From: Pseudo-nitzschia pungens | Lineage: Eukaryota > Bacillariophyta > Bacillariophyceae > Bacillariales > Bacillariaceae | Reading direction: 5' to 3' | Length of the DNA: 64,000 nt | Assembly (NCBI GenBank): GCA_037355855.1 | Contig: CM074764.1 | Span: 930,001 to 994,000, forward strand | In this document: positions 1 through 10,162 of the stretch, piece by piece | Position numbering within the stretch: the first letter of the stretch is position 1 | How the letters are laid out: the number at the start of each line of letters is the position of its first letter | Notes under the pieces: model-generated | What the model saw: only the letters and a program-made list of their open reading frames with translations | Told to the model about the DNA's origin: nothing | Database searches by the model: none | Program-made: the position numbers and the translations under genes

Positions 1-3000
1 CAGCCCCTTGACCAAACGTCAAGACGCCCCCAGTGTGGCTCTTCATATCGGAATGGACTGCGAAGGACGCATCCACATACCAGTGTGCGGCCCCTGTACT
101 ATCCCATCCCAAAACCAGTGGTAGGAACACGGTATCCCGCACATAAGCGAGCACTCGCTTGAGTTTCTTCCAATCGTCCATGTCTGGATTAGCCACTCGC
201 GTGCAGAGAAACGCGATTGCTGTTTGGATGTCCGGTCGCGCCCTTTTACTTGCGAACAGTAGTTGGGCCACGTGCTTGTGGAACGTCTCCGCGTCTCTTG
301 CTGATAACTTGTCCCCTTCTTGGTTCACCTTGAATAGATGGTCTGACGCTGGGGTTGGTATAATTTGCGTCTCCCGCAGAGTTTCCGGGATCTCCTCGAC
401 AATGCCCTCCAGATAATCAAACATGCTGAACTTCACCCTTCCGGCTTCGCTGTAGTCAATCGTCATCCCAACGTAATCGTGGACCTTTCCCCGGGTGACT
501 GTCAGCGGAGACTCGATTCCAAACACCGTGTTTAGATCGTCAAGCACACCGGTCACTACTGCTGGATCGACGTGCGAGATCTTGAGATCGTCGACATGCC
601 ATACGATGGTACACTGTGCTCCGTTGATGGTCTTGTTTGCCGTACACTTATCGTAGGGATTCAGCTCAAAGCCCCACTTGGACAGCTGTCCTGACAACCG
701 CTCCCAGAAGAGGAGGGCAGCTCGCAGTGTCCCGTATATGGCCTTGTCCGCTTGGGCGTACAGTCGCTTGCCAAATTTGCCTTCCAGCATGTATTTCTCG
801 TAGGTGCTGGGATCAATCTTTGCCAGCAGTTCTGCCATTGGTCCATCAAAACGGATGTGCACAATCTCTCCTTCCGGCATTGGGGTCTGCAGAAAAGCCC
901 CAGGTATGTCGGCCGTTGCAACATCCCTCCCTTCGATGGCGTCAATAAGACAGGTCAACATCAGCCCGTGTAGGGACACGGTGGGGGAGTAGGTGTCTTC
1001 CCTTGATATGAAATCTCGTTGCGTTCTCCCATCAGCACAGCCCCTGGCTTTGATCTTTCCACAGCGCTTGCGCTTCAGGAACATGAGGTATGGGAGGGCT
1101 CGCTTCACCTCCTCTCGAGTCATTTGTTTTATACCGACTGGGTGCACCACTTTTCTGTCGTGTAACTGTTGCAGCTCCGTCAACACCGCCTCCACTCCTG
1201 CTGTTCCGAAGAGTTTGAGCCCTGCCTTGATTCCGTACTGTTTTGTTACCAGTGAGGCATCGATATTGTTGTACGAGGCAATGGCGTTGGAGATGAATAC
1301 AAACTGTTCGTGGTCCTTCTCGATCTTGCTCACAGCTCGCTTGAACCCACCGGTAAAGTGGTCGGTGTGGACCGCGGTGAGGGCTCTGTGATGAACACCA
1401 GACTCGAAACCATCGTCAGCCCCATATTTGTTGTGGCCCCGGACCACTCGTGGGCGTAACACCATTCGATCTGGTGCATCACTGTAGTCCTGGGCGTTGC
1501 TGTCCACCGCTTCGTCCTCGTTGGTACTGTTAGTGTCTTCGCTGTTGATGCTTGTATCGTCGCCGGCGGCCTCGCTGGTGGCATCACCCGGCTCGCCGTT
1601 GTTACGCGACCCATCAGCATTGTCATCGCTAGTGGTCCACCCATCAGCATTGTTGTCTAAATCAATGTGGGACTCGGACGTGCCGTCGCCGACGGCCGGC
1701 TCAACGGACCCGTCATCCGAGCCATCTGTGGTCCCGTGGCTCGCTACTTCTGCCTGGTCATCCTCATCGTTCTCCAGTTCATCCTCGCTAATAGGGTATG
1801 GACCATGGACCACAGGGTCCTCAAGGGGCATCCCCTCACCCGCCGGCTCCATGGCATCGACGTCCCTTGCGATGGGATTGTCGTCCACGGGATTCCCGGC
1901 TGCGCCCTCCTGCGCTTCTGCTTCGAGGTTGTCCAGCTCATCTGGCTCGACGTCGCCAACGTCTTCATTGGTATCGATAGATAGATCATCAGGATGAAAC
2001 GAGTGGTCGGACGCTCCATCGTCGGGCCCAACCGACTCCGTGTCGAGGTCCAGGATGGTGGTTCGCCCCTCCTGGTCCCCAAAGATCACCCCAACTGGCG
2101 CCGCTTGTTCAGCGGCGATCGCTTCCACTCGTGAGATGACTGTGTTGGTCATGTGCGCTGCTGTTGCTGAGCGCCTACGGATTCGCCGTCCCGTCTTCAG
2201 GTCAAAGAGGTACATGGCGCCACTGCGGTCACCGGTTGGCCGAAGGTAAATACAGTCCCTAGCGCGTGGGCTCATTGTGTTGTCACTGGTGTCCTCGTGG
2301 GCAAGGACGTAATCCCCAAATTGAAATCTGCAATGCTTGGCCATGTCCAAACGGACTCCGGTCATGAGTTGTCTTGGTGAGATTGTGGCTGACACTCCAA
2401 CCCTGTTGCACCAATTGTTTAACCAGAACACGCTTCCGGCCACCATGTCTATTGTTACACGGCGCGGCAGTCGTGTGAAGGGCACAGAAGCAAACATACA
2501 GCGGACGCGCTCCTTGCAGGTACGGTTGTCCCGCTCCACAAATGGTTCGTGCTGGTTTCTTGCGACCCCATCGAAACTGACGGGCGGGGTCTGGCGCAGA
2601 AGGTAGTCCGAGATGCAGTTGAACTCGTTGTCCCCGGACACTGTCGTCACCACGAATCCCCGTCCGGCGTAGACTCCAAGGATGCTGCTAATGACGCGCT
2701 CGAGAGTAGACTGTGTTGCGTCGTCGATTGGGCAGACTGTGCGGAAGTATAGGTGCCGTGACACGCTCCGGAAGAACTTTATTCCGTTGACAGTAAATAT
2801 ATCAATGGCGAGGTGCACCTTCCCATACCGCGACAGAATCTCGTGTGGTACTGGATCTACGTCTTCCCGAATGTGTTTCGGCTGTGTTCTTACAGCTTTT
2901 CCTTTTATGACGTTGGCGTTCGGTCCGAATATGTCCTTGGCCATGGACACATCCCGCCGTGTCACTGGGCAGTTGAGGAGTAAATTGTTATCAATGATTC

Positions 3001-4984
3001 GCAAGAAATCCTTCATGCTTGGGAACCCTAGTGTATCCTGGAGCTTCCGTGCCTTAGTTGCTCTTCGGACGTCCAGGTCCGAGTACAGTTTCTTTTGTCC
3101 CTCGATCGAGGTGATGGCCAGAATGGTTTCATCATTGTCTCTTATGTTGCAATAGTAGAGGCCACTTGTTGCTCGGTCAAAGCGTCTTGTTGTCCCATCC
3201 GGTTTATGCACGAAGAACGACTGTGTCACTGCCGTGTCTAGGGTGATTCGGTACATGTCCGATACGAGGCTGAGGGACAGGATGTTGGCCATCCCGTTAG
3301 GTTGGTACCATACCGGTCCAAATCCAGGTAAGTTCCCAACGTGGTCCACGACAACCACTCCGGCATTGCAATGAATGCGGACTTTTCGACCCTCGGGGTG
3401 TGGCCGAATGTCCTTGAGTAGGGATGGGTTGCTCACGCAGTTGCAGGTGGCCTGGCTGTCAAGTAGAATCCAGTATGGGTTAATGACTCCGTTGGATTGC
3501 GAGAACATGTGCTCAACTTCGTTGCTAACGCGCACCTCCGGAATGTTGGACTCTGTCGTACGCTCTCCACTCCTGGGCTTTTCGGTGAGTGTACCCACAC
3601 TCCTGGGGTTTCTGGTGTCTTTTGTGGTGGCTGCGGCGAGAAGTCCTTCATCGAACTCACGTGCCTTGTCGTTGTATGTTTCTTCCACAATTGCGGGACC
3701 CCATGTGTTGGTGAGCGTCTTGACACTGTGGTCAGTATGTGACACGGACATTTGGAAGAAGCACAGGTCATCTTCCACGTTGCCGTCCTCAAGTCCTGCC
3801 ATCAGGATTTGGTGGGCGTCTGACACGTTGACCCTGCCCGGTGCGCCGTCGGTCACTCCGTGATTGACGAGCGCAGTGGCGTTGGGCGTATTGTCTTCTC
3901 CCGTCTTGTCGACCTTGTTGCGATTGTTGGTGTTGTGGAGCTGTGTCCCTGGGCTCGAGCCACTGCTTTGCCCACCTGTTCCGCGCGTTGGTTTGTATTG
4001 GCTCATCAGCTCCAGGGCCTTTGGAAGCGTGGTTGGGTACACGTCGTTTCCAAGGCTGTAGTTGTCCTTGAGCACGCCGGACAGGTTCCGGTGCGCCTTG
4101 TTGTTGCTTCCATTAACAATAACAATCGACAGGAGCATCTCCTCCATGATGGTGTCGACCTTGAGCTTCTCTGGCTCACCCATTTTCTGGTAGTCGGTGT
4201 ATGTCTTGTCTGGGAATACCTTCTTAAGGGCTGACTTGATCATCTCTTTCGATCGGATTGTTATTCCTGCCGATTTCAACACGTCGAAGCGTGCTTTGGT
4301 CTCTTCGGCATATGTTGTAGCCTCCTTGTTGCCGTCTTGTTTGCACGAGAAGAACCTGTAGAGTTTGTTGGTAACGTCCACCATTGGGTGCACCTTGGTG
4401 GCGCTGTCCCTGTAACAGTACTCGCGGAGCATGACTAGGAGATTAAGCGTGTCTTGCTCGGACTCGATGTCCTTCCACGTTTCATCTGTCTTGAGGAGCT
4501 GTCTGACCCCTGGGCTCAGTTGTCCTTCGATGGTGGAGAACAACGCCTTAAGGTCCTCTAGGTAAGCGTCGTACTTCTTTGTCGATCGCTCTCCTTTCTT
4601 GACCCACAGTTGCTCTAACAATCTTTTCTTGTCTTGGTCCTCCACCCCCACACCTTCGTCGTTAACGACGGTCCAGTCCTTGGCTGTAGGAGTGTCGGGG
4701 AGGAAGTCGTTCTCCGTGAGTGCTTTCATGTTGATGAGGGTTGACTTCACCTTGGAGTTCTTTTTTCCGGCAGCAATTTTCAGAGCTTCAAACAGCTTGT
4801 CGTACTGGCCTGATTTTGATCCGTCAATTACAACTCCTTTGAGTTCATCTTGATCGAGCCCGGTGAACCTACGTTCGGTTTGATGGCTGCTGTTGCCATT
4901 GTTTTTCTTTCCACGAGTTCGGCCTCTCCCGGCGTTGTTACTCATGAGGTTTGTCCCCTTGTTGGGAGTGCTAAGTCGTTCCAT
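1..4984 (-). CDS. Ty1/copia-type retrotransposon gag-pol polyprotein, partial (3' part beyond left edge)
   Basis: Reading the minus strand from the ATG at 4984, the frame stays open to the window edge (about 1661 codons). The first 450 or so residues are gag-like and charged. An aspartic-protease-like site follows (LLDSQATCNC, near residue 509, with DSQ instead of the usual DSG). The integrase core has Asp in LAIDIF near 728, Asp in SGDNEF near 785 and a Glu near 817-825. An acidic linker leads to a reverse transcriptase with DIPGAFLQTP and WHVDDLK (catalytic Asp pair near 1465). RNase H begins with WYVDASF close to the edge. Integrase before RT defines the copia order, and the DSQ protease and WHVDDLK resemble diatom/stramenopile copia lineages. 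Gag and pol share one frame. The absence of stops suggests a young, possibly active copy. The C-terminus and 3' LTR lie outside the window. Confidence 0.93.
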   Translation of the reverse strand, partial: MERLSTPNKGTNLMSNNAGRGRTRGKKNNGNSSHQTERRFTGLDQDELKGVVIDGSKSGQYDKLFEALKIAAGKKNSKVKSTLINMKALTENDFLPDTPTAKDWTVVNDEGVGVEDQDKKRLLEQLWVKKGERSTKKYDAYLEDLKALFSTIEGQLSPGVRQLLKTDETWKDIESEQDTLNLLVMLREYCYRDSATKVHPMVDVTNKLYRFFSCKQDGNKEATTYAEETKARFDVLKSAGITIRSKEMIKSALKKVFPDKTYTDYQKMGEPEKLKVDTIMEEMLLSIVIVNGSNNKAHRNLSGVLKDNYSLGNDVYPTTLPKALELMSQYKPTRGTGGQSSGSSPGTQLHNTNNRNKVDKTGEDNTPNATALVNHGVTDGAPGRVNVSDAHQILMAGLEDGNVEDDLCFFQMSVSHTDHSVKTLTNTWGPAIVEETYNDKAREFDEGLLAAATTKDTRNPRSVGTLTEKPRSGERTTESNIPEVRVSNEVEHMFSQSNGVINPYWILLDSQATCNCVSNPSLLKDIRPHPEGRKVRIHCNAGVVVVDHVGNLPGFGPVWYQPNGMANILSLSLVSDMYRITLDTAVTQSFFVHKPDGTTRRFDRATSGLYYCNIRDNDETILAITSIEGQKKLYSDLDVRRATKARKLQDTLGFPSMKDFLRIIDNNLLLNCPVTRRDVSMAKDIFGPNANVIKGKAVRTQPKHIREDVDPVPHEILSRYGKVHLAIDIFTVNGIKFFRSVSRHLYFRTVCPIDDATQSTLERVISSILGVYAGRGFVVTTVSGDNEFNCISDYLLRQTPPVSFDGVARNQHEPFVERDNRTCKERVRCMFASVPFTRLPRRVTIDMVAGSVFWLNNWCNRVGVSATISPRQLMTGVRLDMAKHCRFQFGDYVLAHEDTSDNTMSPRARDCIYLRPTGDRSGAMYLFDLKTGRRIRRRSATAAHMTNTVISRVEAIAAEQAAPVGVIFGDQEGRTTILDLDTESVGPDDGASDHSFHPDDLSIDTNEDVGDVEPDELDNLEAEAQEGAAGNPVDDNPIARDVDAMEPAGEGMPLEDPVVHGPYPISEDELENDEDDQAEVASHGTTDGSDDGSVEPAVGDGTSESHIDLDNNADGWTTSDDNADGSRNNGEPGDATSEAAGDDTSINSEDTNSTNEDEAVDSNAQDYSDAPDRMVLRPRVVRGHNKYGADDGFESGVHHRALTAVHTDHFTGGFKRAVSKIEKDHEQFVFISNAIASYNNIDASLVTKQYGIKAGLKLFGTAGVEAVLTELQQLHDRKVVHPVGIKQMTREEVKRALPYLMFLKRKRCGKIKARGCADGRTQRDFISREDTYSPTVSLHGLMLTCLIDAIEGRDVATADIPGAFLQTPMPEGEIVHIRFDGPMAELLAKIDPSTYEKYMLEGKFGKRLYAQADKAIYGTLRAALLFWERLSGQLSKWGFELNPYDKCTANKTINGAQCTIVWHVDDLKISHVDPAVVTGVLDDLNTVFGIESPLTVTRGKVHDYVGMTIDYSEAGRVKFSMFDYLEGIVEEIPETLRETQIIPTPASDHLFKVNQEGDKLSARDAETFHKHVAQLLFASKRARPDIQTAIAFLCTRVANPDMDDWKKLKRVLAYVRDTVFLPLVLGWDSTGAAHWYVDASFAVHSDMKSHTGGVLTFGQGA

Positions 4985-5137
4985 TTTGTTGATGGTTATT
5001 GATAGTTGGAGGATGTAATCGACTACGACAACTGTTGATGTACCACGGAGGATGAGTGTATCGACTCTACGTGCTATGAGTGGAACTGCTGTGGTGGTTC
5101 CTTGGTTGAAATTGGCAATCACAGTATCAACCACCGT

Positions 5138-5232
5138 ATTTTAATTACTTGTATGTTAGATTCAGTAGCATATGACTACGAAACCTTAAAGAATATTGAT
5201 AATCCTATTGGTTAGATACAAGTAATTAAAAT
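5138..5232. repeat. 95-bp segment bounded by perfect 17-bp inverted repeats
   Basis: ATTTTAATTACTTGTAT at 5138-5154 is the exact reverse complement of the sequence at 5216-5232. A weaker TTAG/CTAA match continues inward. No clear target duplication flanks it. It lies upstream of the copia gag start, so it may be a promoter hairpin in the LTR or a very small MITE-like insertion. Confidence 0.6.
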
Positions 5233-5240
5233 ATGAGGTA

Positions 5241-6117
5241 ACTGGCTTGGCGCCTGATTGCCCCACAATCTTGATGGTTGACAACAACACTTGTCAGCAT
5301 GTTGTCACCATCATTGTCACCATTATTGAGTGGTCAGTATGCTTCCTCCCGTGACACGTCACCCGGCGACCATTGTGTATTCATCACACATACATAACAT
5401 GGGTACGCTCGTGACTGCGCGCTCACCAGCAATAGTCCAACACAAACTCTTACAACTCAGAACGGACGAACGAATGAATCAATCAATCGATACAGAGAGC
5501 CCTTCCATCGCCCCCTGTGAAAAAGATGCTTCATAGCGCTTCATCATTAACCTATGGTCGTATTTTGGGACGAAGATTACGTCACGCGACCACTGCCGGC
5601 ACCCATCACTGATCGCACCCGTTCGACATTGCGAAATGCGGCGATCGTGCGGAATGAAGAATGCCGATTGATACGGATTGCAAGCAGGGCGACGACGACT
5701 CGTTCATTGGTTGTCGTCGTGCACGCAGTTGCCACGAATCACAAGCTTCCAAGAGAGCCTTTCACGGCGTAGAAACGACGCACTACTCTACCGTTCTAGT
5801 TGCAGCATCCCGACACAACAAACCAGTGAGTACCAGTAACCACACTACGTCGCGAATGCCACCGACTTTGTATGTTTGTCCAGCAGAAACGAGGTACGGT
5901 ACATGTGCTTAGTCTGGCACCAGAGAAAACAACAACTACCGCCGCCCTTCTTCCGCCCAAAGCCTTTCGGAAGAACCCGTGTTCGAGAGAACGGAGAAAG
6001 CCACCCGGGAGAGATGAAAGCAGTTGCCAAACTCTGATTCGAGACATCCCAAGGAGAGAAGTGGAGCATACTTAGAGTGAAGTTTCTAAAGTCCAAATCG
6101 TGACAGACGCATCAAGT
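5241..6117. other. Intergenic spacer, no supported gene
   Basis: Only short overlapping ORFs occur on both strands, with no domain-like pattern, codon bias or plausible start context. The 3' part directly precedes the tRNA-Leu gene. Confidence 0.5.
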
Positions 6118-6197
6118 GACATTGTGGCCGAGCGGTCTAAGGCGCAACGTTAAGGCCGTTGTCTTAATTGGCGGGGGTTCGAATCCCCTCGATGTCA
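6118..6197 (+). tRNA. tRNA-Leu (anticodon AAG)
   Basis: The seven-base acceptor stem pairs GACATTG with CGATGTC (one T-G pair). The D arm contains TGGCCGAGCGGTC, typical of leucine tRNAs. The anticodon stem CAACG/CGTTG encloses the loop TTAAGGC, giving anticodon AAG. The long variable arm marks a class II tRNA. The T arm has GGTTCGAATCC (B box). The next three genomic bases happen to be CCA. No run of four T lies between this gene and tRNA-His. Confidence 0.95.
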
Positions 6198-6208
6198 CCA
6201 CTCATTGT

Positions 6209-6280
6209 GTCTAGTTCGTACAGTGGTTAGTACCCCGCATTGTGGTTGCGGAAACCTGAGTTCGATTCTCAGACTGGACA
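6209..6280 (+). tRNA. tRNA-His (anticodon GTG)
   Basis: The acceptor stem pairs GTCTAGT with ACTGGAC. The anticodon stem CCGCA/TGCGG has loop TTGTGGT, giving anticodon GTG. The T arm is GAGTTCGATTCTC. The discriminator base is A. A TTTT tract at about 6288-6291 is a plausible Pol III terminator. The gene starts 11 bases after tRNA-Leu. Confidence 0.96.
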
Positions 6281-7408
6281 TGGGTTATTTTGTAAAACGA
6301 ACATTATTTTGTAAAAGGGACTGTCGGTTGTTGTTTTCGGTTACTTTTGGTAGTAGGAAGTTCAGTTTACCGTAATGGGAAGTTATGACCCCTGATGGGA
6401 AGAAAGTTCAAAACACCGCACCACGATTCGTCGGTGTGAGATATTACGAAGTACAGTACTCGTAATCTTACGAAGTATTTCTTTCTTTCTTTCGACGTCT
6501 GTATGGTACCGGTAAGATTACAACTATTGGTAAGTTACCGCACATCTGATTCAGTGTTCTACGGCGTACGAAGTATGTGAGAGTGTTCTACTTCGTATTT
6601 CGCCAATTTCGCCAAAAAATACACAATAATAGCCCCTTGTCGTTGATTTAGTTTTTCATTCGGATGGGTCATCAAAACATTGTCTGTAGTCTGTACAGTA
6701 GTTTCCTTCCGACAAAGATACTCGTAATCTTACCCATGACATGCTTGTTTTTCATCGTCTGTTGCATGCATACCGTAGGAAAGGGAGGAACAGAAGGCGT
6801 CGACGGCTCTTGCCGAGGGAGACACCTTTTGGAAAATCGATTGCACGAAGACGAAAAGTAGTGACACAATAGTGTCAATTGTAAGTAGCAATCCGACCAG
6901 AATGGTGCTGATGTGATATACCCATCTCCTTGGACAATCGTAGGACGGTACAAGAGCTACCACAACGTCACATATCGGCCGAGATACAGATTGGAAAGAA
7001 TCTTCGAAACGGATGCTAGCGCATGGTACTGTGCAAAAGCAACATGATGATAGTAGTGACGTTTCACTGCAGCTCTCTGGACTCTTTGCACTGGTGCCGT
7101 AATGGTTCACGAAGAGTTCGAACTAAATTGAATTGAATTGAATTGTGTTTATTGAGATAGTTACGTACAAGCGGTGTCCCTTTGAGCATGGCGTGTTCCA
7201 TCGACTCCCTCGCTCACGATTTGCGACATAAGCAGTATTTATTATTGAATATCGAGCACCAAAAGATCCGGAGCTGATGAAAAAAAAACACACAACGATT
7301 TGCACGCCCACAAATAATAATAGCACGAGTGTTCACACAGCTAGCAGCAGGAATCCCGAACTCCAGCATAGACTTCACTCCCGAGCGAGTCGCCCGCGGT
7401 CCTTCACC
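6281..7408. other. Intergenic spacer with GTAAG-type motifs and an AATTG pentanucleotide repeat
   Basis: No supported gene. Words such as GGTAAGATTAC and GTAAGTTACC occur near 6460-6540 and 6725. A tandem AATTG repeat (about four units) lies at 7124-7145, upstream of the next gene. Short ORFs on both strands here look random. Confidence 0.5.
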
Positions 7409-10162
7409 ATGGCGGGTTCCAAGCATGCTCCTCCTTCTCCTTCACCCACCGCTACTCTTCCCCCAAAACGTCCCAACGAGTGCTGCGCCCAGATCTGTGC
7501 TTCCGCGGTGTTCGCGTTCGCGGTTGCGTCCTGCGTTTTGATCTCCGAGGCCGCGAGGAGTTGCGACTACCTGACCCTCTCACTGGAACCTCCCTGGATC
7601 AACGACGGCGACTGGAGGCTCCCGCCACTCCTGGGTGGCATCCACGAGATCCTGCTCGAGCACAAAACCGGCGGCGACGAGGAATACAAGGGCGGCGACA
7701 ACCACAACCCCACGTCCCTCCGCCTCACCGAGTCGTGGAGGAGATACCGCGACGAAGCATTGGGGGAGAACCGCACGCGCTGGGCAATCAGTAGCAACGG
7801 AAACGACATCGACAACAACAACGACAAACGCAACGACGTGGACGGATTTTGCGGCCTGGGATCGATTGGCAACGGGACCTGCAATGACCCTTCCCTCTGT
7901 TGCTCGTCCACGGGATTTTGCGGATCCGGTCGCTTTTATTGTGAGGGCGAATCGGACTACAACGACAACGACGACGACAAACTGGCTCTGCTGCTGGAGA
8001 GTAGCAACACCACGAACTCTGACGATATTGACAATGGCACCCTGAAGATGCTCGAGAGCGGCAACTTCAGCACATCTGGGAGAGGTAATACTACCCTCGG
8101 GGTTTCCATGGAGAGAGATCCGCTCTCGGACTCGCTCCTGGCTGGGCCCCCGCCCACTCTTGAACCGACCGCAATGCTGTGGAGCAAGGATCCACTGACA
8201 CTGTCGATGGGACTCTTTCGGTTCGAGGTCGGTTCCAAGGTCGATCCGATCACAAAGGAATCCATTGCACCGATCTGTGTCAACTACGACTTTTCCGAAA
8301 ACGACATGGACGTCCCACTCCTGTTGACGATTGCGCGGTGGTCCGTTGTCGTTGCCCTTGCCCTGGTATCGCTGGCCACCCTGATCGTTGGCATCGACTA
8401 CGTGCTGTGCGCGCTTCCGTGTCGCTGCCTGCGATTTCTGGTCTACCTCGGAACCCTCGGTGGACTCTTCGCTTTGTTGCTGAGCTTTGTCGTCTTTGCC
8501 GATTCCCGGTGCCAGCTCGTCTCTCGGGCAACGCACGCGTCCTCGTCCGCCGAGGTGTGGACGACCTGCTCCGTCGGAACCGGAGGCAGCCAGGCCCTCT
8601 GGGCGGTGGCTACACTCTTCGGGACACTCGTGCTGGCCTGCGTCGCACCGACCTTCTCCAGGCACCGGCGACCCCTGGTTGGTATCGTTCAGGAATACCT
8701 ACAGGAAGACCACGGTGCGATGGGCTGCGGCTGCCTCGCTTCGTGCCTCGGAAGCCTGTGGCTAATACTGCGGGGGACGTGTGAGAACTGCTCCCGCACC
8801 AAAGCGAAGGGTGCGGTGGAACCGGACAAGAACGGAGGAAGCCAACGTCCGCGGGAGGATCGCAACGAGTTTGGCGAGCGCAGCGTCGAAGACACAAACC
8901 TAGTTGTTGTGCCCGTGCCCACGCACATCCGGGAAGAGACCACGAAGGCTAGCCACGACACGGTCGACTCCGATACGAAACTCCGGGCAGTTCCATACGC
9001 GTCCGACGATTCGGACCAGTTGCTACGGGACGTTGCGGTTGGTGGCTATTCCTACAAGCAGTATTACGATGAAACCGCGGGAGTAACGCTACAGAACCAA
9101 TACAATGCGGCCTACCGGCGCTGGTTGCGCTTCGAAGCGGATTACCGAGACGCGCTCGATTCCTTTCGCGACGAGCATCGAAAAGATTTCGATGGGAGGA
9201 CCGTATTGCGCATGGGTCGACGATACATGCAGCTCCAGCAAGAAGAAGTATACGACTACGAGCAGCAAAACCCGCCAAAGCCACAACAATTGTCCTCGTC
9301 AGACTCCTCCAAGCAACTGCCCAACCCTACTTATAAGGATGCTTCTCAAACAACCGATAATGATACCGAAACTGGCCATGCGGAGAACGATACCGGCACT
9401 GCCCAAGACTGTGACACCGAACCAGCTCGTGGTACTGAGCGTGAGGATAACGTCGATTCGGGCGATCGCGATGGGTTGTTCGCCAACGACTCGTTGCTGC
9501 GACAGGCGACCATCCTCTCTACCCTTCGGAACAACTGCGACTTTGCCCGAGACGTGATGGTTCGAATCCAAAATGACATTCGCGACTGCGCTTTTGACAA
9601 GGGCGTATGGCGACGGCCACCAGAGCAATCGGCTTTGGTGCATGGAGGCTCGATGCTCCATGCATCAAAGGCTTCCAAAAGCAACGCCACGGCCTCGGTT
9701 ACTTCCAAGACTCCTGCAACCGAGACGATTCCGCTCCACGACTACGGCTGCGACAACGACTACAACTATTCTATTGGTGGTGGAGTGCACGACTATGGCC
9801 ACGGGGGAGAACAGGACTTTTACTCCATTCGGAGTGATTACTACTTCGATTGCGACACCATCAACGATGGCGATCGCAGCCTTGGGTATGATGTTTTCTC
9901 CTCTTTGCAGTACGACACCCCGTCATCGGCCGAATGGTTCGACGCGGATACCGACTCGTTTTGCACGACCCGCAGTCGACCCGACCCCAACAGTCTGCCA
10001 CCGATGTTCCCATGGAGAAGGGGAAAGAGGAGGAACGGGGGTTCTAGTCGTACGAGGATCGGTGCGGCCATCGGACAACCTCTCCGAGTTGTTCGGAATA
10101 CGGTCCGGAATCAATGGGAACGCCGGAATCCCAGGAGACCTGAATCCCATCCGGATACCTAG
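7409..10162 (+). CDS. Multi-pass membrane protein with hevein-like Cys motif, unknown function
   Basis: The frame opens at 7277, but I chose the ATG at 7409 because it sits in CACCATGG and is followed by a plausible signal anchor (hydrophobic stretch about residues 25-48, CASAVFAFAVASCVLI). That gives 917 aa. Residues about 147-180 carry FCG..GNGTC..PSLCCSSTGFCGSGRFYC, the cysteine spacing of a chitin-binding type 1 (hevein-like) module, though shorter than the eight-Cys plant form. Hydrophobic segments follow near 300-322, 332-347, 348-366 and 396-415, separated by a small Cys-containing loop. The last 500 residues are hydrophilic, Asp/Asn-rich and probably cytoplasmic. The hevein-like motif would face the outside, consistent with contact with chitin or other wall glycans; this role is inferred. 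I recognise no named family. Confidence 0.8.
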   Translation: MAGSKHAPPSPSPTATLPPKRPNECCAQICASAVFAFAVASCVLISEAARSCDYLTLSLEPPWINDGDWRLPPLLGGIHEILLEHKTGGDEEYKGGDNHNPTSLRLTESWRRYRDEALGENRTRWAISSNGNDIDNNNDKRNDVDGFCGLGSIGNGTCNDPSLCCSSTGFCGSGRFYCEGESDYNDNDDDKLALLLESSNTTNSDDIDNGTLKMLESGNFSTSGRGNTTLGVSMERDPLSDSLLAGPPPTLEPTAMLWSKDPLTLSMGLFRFEVGSKVDPITKESIAPICVNYDFSENDMDVPLLLTIARWSVVVALALVSLATLIVGIDYVLCALPCRCLRFLVYLGTLGGLFALLLSFVVFADSRCQLVSRATHASSSAEVWTTCSVGTGGSQALWAVATLFGTLVLACVAPTFSRHRRPLVGIVQEYLQEDHGAMGCGCLASCLGSLWLILRGTCENCSRTKAKGAVEPDKNGGSQRPREDRNEFGERSVEDTNLVVVPVPTHIREETTKASHDTVDSDTKLRAVPYASDDSDQLLRDVAVGGYSYKQYYDETAGVTLQNQYNAAYRRWLRFEADYRDALDSFRDEHRKDFDGRTVLRMGRRYMQLQQEEVYDYEQQNPPKPQQLSSSDSSKQLPNPTYKDASQTTDNDTETGHAENDTGTAQDCDTEPARGTEREDNVDSGDRDGLFANDSLLRQATILSTLRNNCDFARDVMVRIQNDIRDCAFDKGVWRRPPEQSALVHGGSMLHASKASKSNATASVTSKTPATETIPLHDYGCDNDYNYSIGGGVHDYGHGGEQDFYSIRSDYYFDCDTINDGDRSLGYDVFSSLQYDTPSSAEWFDADTDSFCTTRSRPDPNSLPPMFPWRRGKRRNGGSSRTRIGAAIGQPLRVVRNTVRNQWERRNPRRPESHPDT

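Larger units (their letters stand above)
1..5240 (-). mobile_element. Ty1/copia LTR retrotransposon, truncated by window edge
   Basis: This covers the gag-pol ORF plus its upstream leader on the minus strand. Only the 5' side is inside the window, so the LTR pair cannot be compared and the boundary near 5240 is a guess. The stretch 4985-5240 should hold the leader and part or all of the 5' LTR, but I could not place a TG...CA boundary or a primer binding site with certainty. A TGGTTGATAC word on the minus strand near 5125-5134 is a possible primer site. Confidence 0.75.

Noticed and set aside
159..4853. Many plus-strand ORFs across the copia region
   Set aside because: They lie opposite the long minus-strand gag-pol frame, which carries the retroelement motifs; they are antisense shadows.
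7580..8665. 361-codon minus-strand ORF
   Set aside because: It is antisense to the membrane protein gene; its Val-rich runs mirror Asn/Asp codons on the other strand, and no domain is seen.
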